The notes under the pieces were generated by a model, which made no database searches, had not been told where the DNA came from, and saw only the letters and a program-made list of their open reading frames with translations. From the NCBI GenBank assembly GCA_028877205.1, contig JAPPHY010000007.1, positions 62,001 through 126,000 of the forward strand: a stretch of 64,000 nucleotides of DNA, in the 5' to 3' direction. Position 1 is the first letter of the stretch; every line of letters starts with the position of its first letter. This stretch comes from Chloroflexota bacterium (GTDB lineage Bacteria > Chloroflexota > Dehalococcoidia > Lucifugimonadales > UBA2985). Below are positions 57,985 through 64,000 of the stretch, one piece after another. The position numbers were made by a program, and so were the translations under genes.

Positions 57985-58068
57985 TCCGCGGCGTGGAGCC
58001 TCGCGCGGCGTTGGCCGGGCTGATGGGCCGCGCGCCGCGCTCGGAGTGGGTGGGGCTGGAGGGGTAGG
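57985..58068 (+). pseudogene. Direct repeat copy 2: detached gpsA 3' end
   Basis: Reads RGVEPRAALAGLMGRAPRSEWVGLEG* against gpsA RGVEPRAAVAELMGRAPRSEWAGLEG*. Confidence 0.9.
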
Positions 58069-58124
58069 AGGGCGGGGTAAGGTCAACAACAATTGGCCCG
58101 CTCTACGTTCTCAAGCCCTGACCA

Positions 58125-59033
58125 TCACTTCCAAATGTCTAAGTCCTTCCAGCCAGGGATAAACCCCATCCGGTCTATAGGGATACTCTTGTACTGATCC
58201 ATTAGACCTACAAGATGCAGTTGCCACTCGTTGCTGTTCGTTATGACTCTCGCCAAATGAGCCATCATCACAAGGGAATTGTAGAGCTTCACGTTGTTTT
58301 GTCTATTGAAGAATGATCTTGGATCCTTGAATGTCCCCATCCTCTTGGGCACAGTGAGCTTTGTTATGAACTCCCTGTCCCACAGTCGCTCATGATGAGC
58401 ACAAATATTGCGAATTGGTGCTAGATGGCGCAAAAGAGTTCGAAGTATCCGCTCATCGATCTGGTAGTGCCGTGCGACGAGCTGTCTCACCGGTTTGTTG
58501 GTGTCGCCATACCAGCGCGACAGGAGGCCGAATGACATTACCTCCGCGACCACCCAAGTCGGACAGTTAGCAAATTGGTAGTGGTGCATACGATTCCCGT
58601 GTTGCTGATAGTCTCTGGACAGAGTAGCCAAGTTCACATAATAGTCTTTCGAAAATAGCTGTGGGTCAAAGTGAGACAGTTCGCCTCCCTGTTGGGTATA
58701 CGCCAAGTGATAGGTCCACTGGGTGCGAATTGACACTTCAATGTGATTGAACGCTTCAAGCAGCAAGATACGTAGCTTTCTGTCGAAATCATATCTCTCG
58801 ATCACGTTCTCGAAGGACGTGTTCGCCAAGAAGGCGTGCGAGTTACTGCTCGCTGTGTGGTCTACGAAAGGTTCCAAGTATCCCCGTAGGCGGTAGAAGC
58901 CAACGTTGCTTAGGAACTGGGAGGCCATACCAAGATCCGCAAACAACATACCTCGCTGCTTCAGCCGGGTGATCTGGTCGCTGATTGAAGTGGGAGGACC
59001 TGGGGGGCTTGGAGTAGGTTGGGTAGCAGTCAT
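58125..59033 (-). CDS. Abi family (Abi_2, AbiD/AbiF-like) protein
   Basis: ITRLKQRGMLFADLGMASQFLSNVGFYRLRGYLEPF...YDFDRKLRILLLEAFNHIEVSIRTQ; HEPN-like RNICAHHERLW. Confidence 0.92.
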   Translation of the reverse strand: MTATQPTPSPPGPPTSISDQITRLKQRGMLFADLGMASQFLSNVGFYRLRGYLEPFVDHTASSNSHAFLANTSFENVIERYDFDRKLRILLLEAFNHIEVSIRTQWTYHLAYTQQGGELSHFDPQLFSKDYYVNLATLSRDYQQHGNRMHHYQFANCPTWVVAEVMSFGLLSRWYGDTNKPVRQLVARHYQIDERILRTLLRHLAPIRNICAHHERLWDREFITKLTVPKRMGTFKDPRSFFNRQNNVKLYNSLVMMAHLARVITNSNEWQLHLVGLMDQYKSIPIDRMGFIPGWKDLDIWK

Positions 59034-59054
59034 TTACAGGTTCACAAAATCAAA

Positions 59055-59094
59055 ACCCCTCTGGTGCGCCGTTCCAATGAGAGGCGTGAGGGGT
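59055..59094 (-). ncRNA. Candidate structured RNA in the Abi leader
   Basis: Minus strand ACCCCTC-ACGCC-...-GGCG-CACCA-GAGGGGT then TTTGATTTT; 7-bp outer stem and inner GCC/GGC pairing. Confidence 0.5.
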
Positions 59095-59106
59095 ATCGTC
59101 ACTTGA

Positions 59107-59134
59107 ATTCTATCACAGGAATTCGCAGTGTCAA
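59107..59134 (-). promoter_or_regulatory. Sigma70-like promoter TTGACA-N16-TAGAAT upstream of the Abi leader RNA
   Basis: Plus-strand TGTCAA 59129-59134, ATTCTA 59107-59112. Confidence 0.7.
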
Positions 59135-59208
59135 GATTATGTAGTCCTTTAGTAACACACAGCGGGATACACGCCTAGGCTAGACGCGGTCCGGCTGTAC
59201 GTTGCACC

Positions 59209-59436
59209 CTACCGCCCAAACAACGCCCGTACTCGCGCCCACAGTGACTTCGGGCGGGGTTCCGGCATGGAGGAGCGGCGCTCGCCTTCCTCGCGCATCT
59301 GGGCAGCCGTCATCTCGCCAGCCGGCCGCCGCGACGGGCCTTTCGCGCCAAACAGCGCCCTAGCGTCGTTACCGCGCCCCCGGCGCTGCAGGCTGTCCGC
59401 GGCCCTAGACTTCCACTCTCCGCCTCCTCCCGGCAT
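59209..59436 (-). CDS. Small hypothetical protein
   Basis: MMPGGGGEWKSRAADSLQRRGRGN...SLWARVRALFGR; no recognised family. Confidence 0.35.
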   Translation of the reverse strand: MPGGGGEWKSRAADSLQRRGRGNDARALFGAKGPSRRPAGEMTAAQMREEGERRSSMPEPRPKSLWARVRALFGR

Positions 59437-59595
59437 CATGGCACACCTCCCTAGAGAAGCTCTTAACAGCATAACATAATGTAGGCGTATTTACAATTTG
59501 CTCGGCCGGTCAGGCACGCTTAGGATTTGGAGTAGAGACCACGGCGGCGGCGGCCGTCGAAGTGGGAAGAACACCGGCCGCAACCCTCCGGCTCG

Positions 59596-59624
59596 TTGAC
59601 AGACCACGGCACGTAACCTATGGT
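59596..59624 (+). promoter_or_regulatory. Sigma70-like promoter TTGACA-N17-TATGGT
   Basis: Upstream of the GNAT gene; TTGACA 59596-59601, TATGGT 59619-59624. Confidence 0.55.
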
Positions 59625-59666
59625 GAGTGGTAGCCCGGCGGCCCCTTGAACCCGGGGAGTGAGTGC

Positions 59667-60092
59667 ATGGCAGAGCTAGAGATCAGACCTTTCCGGGAAT
59701 CCGACCAGGACGCCGTCGTGAGTCTATGGGTGGAGTGCGGCTTGGTAGTGCCCTGGAACGATCCCGTGAAGGACATCAATCGGAAGCTCACCACACAGCG
59801 AGAGCTGTTTCTGGTTGGGACCATCGGTTCCAGACTGGTCGCGTCCGTTATGGCCGGCTACGACGGCCACCGCGGCTGGATCAACTACTTGGGCGTCGCC
59901 CCTGACTGTCAACAGCTGGGCTTCGGACGCCGCATGATGGACGAGGCGGAGGCACGGCTAAGGGAGCTCGGTTGCGCGAAGATTCAGCTGCAGGTCAGAA
60001 ACACGAACCCCGGTGCGGTTGGGTTCTACTGGACTATCGGGTACTCTGTGGACAATGTCATCAGCATGGGTAAGCGGCTTGAAGAAGACTGA
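59667..60092 (+). CDS. GNAT acetyltransferase (YpeA-like)
   Basis: LEIRPFRESDQDAVVSLWVECGL...INYLGVAPDCQQLGFGRRMMDEAEARLRELGCAKIQLQVR. Confidence 0.88.
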   Translation: MAELEIRPFRESDQDAVVSLWVECGLVVPWNDPVKDINRKLTTQRELFLVGTIGSRLVASVMAGYDGHRGWINYLGVAPDCQQLGFGRRMMDEAEARLRELGCAKIQLQVRNTNPGAVGFYWTIGYSVDNVISMGKRLEED

Positions 60093-60136
60093 CATGCCGC
60101 ATACAGCTTAGGATTGTTGCAAGAGCCCGCGGCTTG

Positions 60137-60165
60137 TTGACAAGCCTTCGCTTGTGGCCTATATT
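60137..60165 (+). promoter_or_regulatory. Sigma70-like promoter TTGACA-N17-TATATT
   Basis: Upstream of the M16 peptidase; TTGACA 60137-60142, TATATT 60160-60165. Confidence 0.65.
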
Positions 60166-60195
60166 GCAACGTTTCGTGTCACGGCGCCAGCACAC

Positions 60196-61479
60196 ATGGA
60201 GGGAACAGGCATCATCGCACACAGAAAGACGGTAACGGACGACGGGCTTCGCATCCTCACCTCTCGCATGCCTCACACGCAGTCGGCGAGCATAGTGCTC
60301 TACGTAGGCGCGGGCTCGCGCTACGAGTCGCCGGAGGAGGCGGGCATATCACACTTCGTGGAGCACATGTGCTTCAAGGGCACGCCCCGGTACCCGACGT
60401 CGAAGGACATCTCGGAGGCCATCGAGGGTGTGGGCGGCGTCATGAACGCCTCGACGGATCGGGAGCTCACCGCCTACTGGTGCAAGGTGCCCGTGACCCA
60501 CTTCCACGATGCGCTCGACGTCCTGGCCGACATGGTCCGGGAGCCCATCTACGACGCGGACGAGATCGAGAAGGAGCGGCAGGTCATTCTGGAGGAGCTG
60601 GCCATGACCTACGACGTGCCCAGCTACCGCGCCGAGCTGCTCATCGACGAGGTGATGTGGCCCGACCAGCCGCTCGGCAGGGACGTCGGAGGCACCCGCG
60701 ACTCGGTGGCCGGCATCACGCGCGACATGATGCTGGACTACATGTGCCGGCAGTACACCCTCCCCAACCTGGTGGTCTCCATCGCCGGCAATATCCACCA
60801 CGACGAGGCTATCGAGGCCGTCGAGAACCGCTTCCGGGGCTGGGCCGGCCACTCGCCGGGTAACTGGATCCCAGCCGACGACGGCCAGGCGTCGCCCTCG
60901 TTCGGGATGGAGCGCCGCAAGACCGAGCAGGCCCACCTCTGCGTCGCCGTGAAGGGGCTGTCGTCGTCGCACCCGGACAGGTACGCGCTGGACCTGCTGA
61001 ACGCCATCCTCGGCGAGGGCATGAGCAGCCGCCTGTTCCTGGAGCTGCGCGAGAAGCGCGGCCTGGTCTACGACGTCCACTCGACCGTCAGCCACCTGAA
61101 GGACTGCGGCACGTTCACCGTCTACGCCGGCATGGACCCGAAGAACGCCCGCACGGCCGTCGGGAGCATCCTGGATGAGCTGGACCGCGTCAAGAGCGGG
61201 GTGCCGGAGGAGGAGCTGCACAAGGCCAGGGAGTACCTCAAGGGCAGGCTGGTGCTGCGAATGGAGGACAGCCGCAGCGTGGCCGCCTGGCTTGGGGCGC
61301 AGGAGCTGCTCACGAACCGGGTGCGCACGGTCAAGCAGGTGCTGTCGCAAGTGGACGCGGTGACGACGGACGACGTGCGGCGGGTCGCGAACGAGCTGCT
61401 GGTGACGGAGAAGCTGAGCACGGCGATCGTGGGGCCGTTCCGCAGCGAGCGGCCGTTCCAGTCGCGGCTGCGGATCTAG
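60196..61479 (+). CDS. M16 family (insulinase-like) peptidase
   Basis: GISHFVEHMCFKGTPRYPTSKDISEAIEGVGG (HxxEH). Confidence 0.94.
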   Translation: MEGTGIIAHRKTVTDDGLRILTSRMPHTQSASIVLYVGAGSRYESPEEAGISHFVEHMCFKGTPRYPTSKDISEAIEGVGGVMNASTDRELTAYWCKVPVTHFHDALDVLADMVREPIYDADEIEKERQVILEELAMTYDVPSYRAELLIDEVMWPDQPLGRDVGGTRDSVAGITRDMMLDYMCRQYTLPNLVVSIAGNIHHDEAIEAVENRFRGWAGHSPGNWIPADDGQASPSFGMERRKTEQAHLCVAVKGLSSSHPDRYALDLLNAILGEGMSSRLFLELREKRGLVYDVHSTVSHLKDCGTFTVYAGMDPKNARTAVGSILDELDRVKSGVPEEELHKAREYLKGRLVLRMEDSRSVAAWLGAQELLTNRVRTVKQVLSQVDAVTTDDVRRVANELLVTEKLSTAIVGPFRSERPFQSRLRI

Positions 61480-61500
61480 CGCGCACCGAACCTTCGAGCG

Positions 61501-62316
61501 CTACGACTGGTTCGATGTTACTGTTGTCTGCCCATCCCCGCGGATGGCGATTATCACCGACTCCAGCCATCCTATGAGGGTAGCCAGTTGAGATTCATCC
61601 AGACTGTGCTCCGTTCGACACGCGAGCTCGCCAATCCCGCCTATGGGAACGAAGAGACCCGTACTTAGGGCATCGCTTCTGAGGGACTCGATGACCTCTT
61701 CGGGAACGTTGGTCTTCCTGCGAAGCATCTTGAAGTCCGTGTAGATGTCCTGATTGTACTTGGCGGGCGGATAGCCCGTGCAGACCGTCACTTTCTCGCC
61801 GTTGGAGTTAAGCCTGAGCGAAAAGCCTGACCTGCCCCAATAGACACCCATTCCGTTTCGCATACCAAGCTCAAGAACCTTCTCGTAGACTGCTCTCGCG
61901 CTTTCGTTCAATGCCCGCAGGAAGTCCGTCTCGTTGGCGCGAATCTGGTTGCGCTTGAATTCCTCGGCTGCTTGGCTGTCCTCCGGCTGAAGCGCAGCTG
62001 TCTGCTCGATGACGCCCGGCGTCACGTCAACACCAGGCATGACCTGAAGCACAGCCTCAACTTGCTCTGACTCAATCTGAAAGAACTCACGATATGGGTG
62101 TACTCTGTTCGGGCCGAAGGCAATGTGTAGCGCATTCTCGACCTGAGACGCTTCTATGCCCTCAAGCTGGCGCGCTATTGTGCACTCAAATGGTAGCGGC
62201 ACACCCGTGGAGAAGAGCTCGGCCATCCTGGGTTGTACGTCATTCCTCTGGGTCAGGCCGATCTTCACGATCCCAGGCATCGCCGGGTTGGTGAGCACGT
62301 ACACAATGTTGGGCAT
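61501..62316 (-). CDS. T5orf172/GIY-YIG-like domain protein
   Basis: MPNIVYVLTNPAMPGIVKIGLTQRNDVQPRMAELFSTGVPLPFECTIA. Confidence 0.8.
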   Translation of the reverse strand: MPNIVYVLTNPAMPGIVKIGLTQRNDVQPRMAELFSTGVPLPFECTIARQLEGIEASQVENALHIAFGPNRVHPYREFFQIESEQVEAVLQVMPGVDVTPGVIEQTAALQPEDSQAAEEFKRNQIRANETDFLRALNESARAVYEKVLELGMRNGMGVYWGRSGFSLRLNSNGEKVTVCTGYPPAKYNQDIYTDFKMLRRKTNVPEEVIESLRSDALSTGLFVPIGGIGELACRTEHSLDESQLATLIGWLESVIIAIRGDGQTTVTSNQS

Positions 62317-62525
62317 AGTCCTTCCTCCTGCCTGACCTAGAACGTCTTCCCAATAGTTGTACCACCTCCTGCACAAGCGGCACAAGCGACAAATCGTAAC
62401 CGGAGAAGCCCCGGACCGAATCTCCGCTAATGGGTATTGCATTCCCTGTTTAATTGTCGTAAACTAGTTTGTGTTACAAACTCGACGGGCAATTCAAGAC
62501 CCGGACAATGCCAAGGAGGTGCGAC

Positions 62526-63158
62526 ATGCAGGAGTCAAGCGGAGAGGCGAGAGCGCCCTCACCGAGCGAGAGCTGGCAGACCATCCATTCAACGATGGAG
62601 GCGGCCCGCAGCTCAATGTACCTCGCAGGGACAACGACCATAATCCTGCTCTGGGGCGCAATTGCGTCCCTGGGGTTCTTGTCTCAGCACGCCATTGCGA
62701 CGCTTGCGCCGGAGTTTGCGGCCGACCGTCCCTGGTTCCCCGGGCCGCTGTGGGTTGCCTTGGCAGCGGTAGGCACTATAGCCAGCGCCATCATCGGGCA
62801 CCGCGCCGGCAGAGACAGCGCGATCGGCGGCGCGATGCGCAGCGCAGGAATCAGGGTGTTCCTCTTCTGGCTCGCGGTGCTGGCGGCGGCATTCGCCATC
62901 CCGGCAGCGGCGGGACTCTGGAACGCGGACGGAGCGGAGAGAATACCCGGCGTCACCATAGGCATTGTGGCACTCGGTCACGTCCTGTTCGGCATCATGG
63001 TGCGTCCGGCGATCGCGGTGGTGGGCGTCGGATTAGCGGCGGCGTACTACATCCCCAACAGCCTCGCGGGCGACGCCGCGCCGGTAGTGACGGCAGTTGC
63101 CCTATTGATGCTGGTCACAGTGAGCGCGGTATGGCTGCGCAGGAGCGGCGCGCTGTGA
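62526..63158 (+). CDS. Multi-pass membrane protein
   Basis: MQESSGEARAP... several hydrophobic segments. Confidence 0.7.
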   Translation: MQESSGEARAPSPSESWQTIHSTMEAARSSMYLAGTTTIILLWGAIASLGFLSQHAIATLAPEFAADRPWFPGPLWVALAAVGTIASAIIGHRAGRDSAIGGAMRSAGIRVFLFWLAVLAAAFAIPAAAGLWNADGAERIPGVTIGIVALGHVLFGIMVRPAIAVVGVGLAAAYYIPNSLAGDAAPVVTAVALLMLVTVSAVWLRRSGAL

Positions 63159-63463
63159 TCGACGACGGGGCCCTGGATGAGACCATCCACCAGTCCACCC
63201 GGCTACGCATCATGACGATGCTGGTCTCCATGCCGGAATCGGACAGGCTGGCCTACGGGTTCATTCAGAAGACGCTGGACCTGACCGGCGGCAACCTGAC
63301 CACCCACCTGCGCAAGCTGGAGGACGCCGATTTCCTGGCGATAACGAAGGAGTTTCGGGACTCCAAGCCGCAAACGTGGATACAGGTGACGCCGGCTGGC
63401 CGACGGGCCTTCGCCGACTACCTCTCCAACCTGCAGAAGGCGCTGAACTGGCGGCCGGGCTAG
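63155..63463 (+). CDS. Winged-helix transcriptional regulator
   Basis: GTGA overlap with the upstream ORF; LDETIHQSTRLRIMTMLVSMPESDRLAYGFIQKTLDLTGGNLTTHLRKLEDADFL. Confidence 0.85.
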   Translation: MIDDGALDETIHQSTRLRIMTMLVSMPESDRLAYGFIQKTLDLTGGNLTTHLRKLEDADFLAITKEFRDSKPQTWIQVTPAGRRAFADYLSNLQKALNWRPG

Positions 63464-64000
63464 ACCAGCCACTCGATGAGCAACGCGGCCAACCCCAGGA
63501 ACATCAGGAAGCCGAGCACGTCCGTAAACGTGGTCACGAAAATCGCGGAGGACACAGCCGGGTCCATCTTCAGACGGCGCAGCAGAAGCGGCACGCCGCT
63601 GCCCGCCAGACCCGCCACGACCATGTTGCCCAGCATCGCCGCTCCGACCACCGCGCCGAGCACCGGAGTCCCCATCCACATGTAGGCCACCGCTCCCACG
63701 ACTGCCGCCAGAAGCAGGCCGTGCAACAGCCCGAGCAGCAGCTCGCGAGCCACCAGCCTCATGCCGCGCGTGCTGCTCAGCTCGCCGAGCGCCATGCTTC
63801 GCACCACCAGCGTCAGCGTCTGCGTGCCAGCGATGCCACCCTGTCCCGCCACAATCGGCAGGAACACGGCGAGCGCCGCCACGCGCGCGATCGTCGACTC
63901 GAAGAAGCTGATCACAAGAGCCGCCAGAAACGCCGTGCCCAGGTTGATGTACAACCAAGGCAAGCGGCTTCGCACCGAGCTGCCGAAAGGCCCCATCACT
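63460..64000 (-). CDS. mgtE: Magnesium transporter MgtE (partial, N-terminus beyond window)
   Basis: RSRLPWLYINLGTAFLAALVISFFESTIARVAALAVFLPIVAGQGGIAGTQTLTLVVRSMALGEL. Confidence 0.9.
   Translation of the reverse strand, partial: VMGPFGSSVRSRLPWLYINLGTAFLAALVISFFESTIARVAALAVFLPIVAGQGGIAGTQTLTLVVRSMALGELSSTRGMRLVARELLLGLLHGLLLAAVVGAVAYMWMGTPVLGAVVGAAMLGNMVVAGLAGSGVPLLLRRLKMDPAVSSAIFVTTFTDVLGFLMFLGLAALLIEWLV

Noticed and set aside
59160-59220. A second gpsA 3'-end copy or Abi cassette boundary repeat
   Set aside because: No convincing repeat identified between the Abi flanks.

Overview
High-GC bacterial chromosomal window; gene content (ino1/PimA-like/CDP-alcohol transferase cluster, GPP34, circularly permuted ATP-grasp plus alpha-E pair, interspersed palindromes) suggests a Chloroflexota-like lineage (inference only). 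The backbone is core metabolism and information processing: thrS, nfi, prfB (with a +1 programmed frameshift), ino1, rpmF-fabD-nusB-acpP, proS, lexA, mazG, leuB, amt, tmk, pdxT/pdxS, uvrA, dxs, argF, der, plsY, gpsA and mgtE. Small accessory inserts interrupt it. The most interesting signals are: (1) a DarT-like ADP-ribosyltransferase gene followed 24 bp later by an ADP-ribosylglycohydrolase that runs off the left edge and is missing from the ORF track, a candidate toxin-antitoxin pair; (2) two cargo cassettes, one with a methyltransferase-HNH fusion operon and one with a plant-type LRR lipoprotein, each flanked by a direct repeat of the 3' end of the neighbouring core gene (MFS transporter: 42 bp, 3 mismatches, all synonymous; gpsA: 84 bp, 5 mismatches) with no recombinase visible; (3) an Abi_2/HEPN gene whose leader carries a sigma70-like promoter and a structured RNA candidate; (4) a Fic gene with a cluster of AGTATCYTTTT operator half-sites at its start; (5) a small phage-like ORF with an in-frame amber codon; (6) an OsmC pseudogene fragment. 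No tRNA, rRNA, CRISPR array or transposase was recognised.
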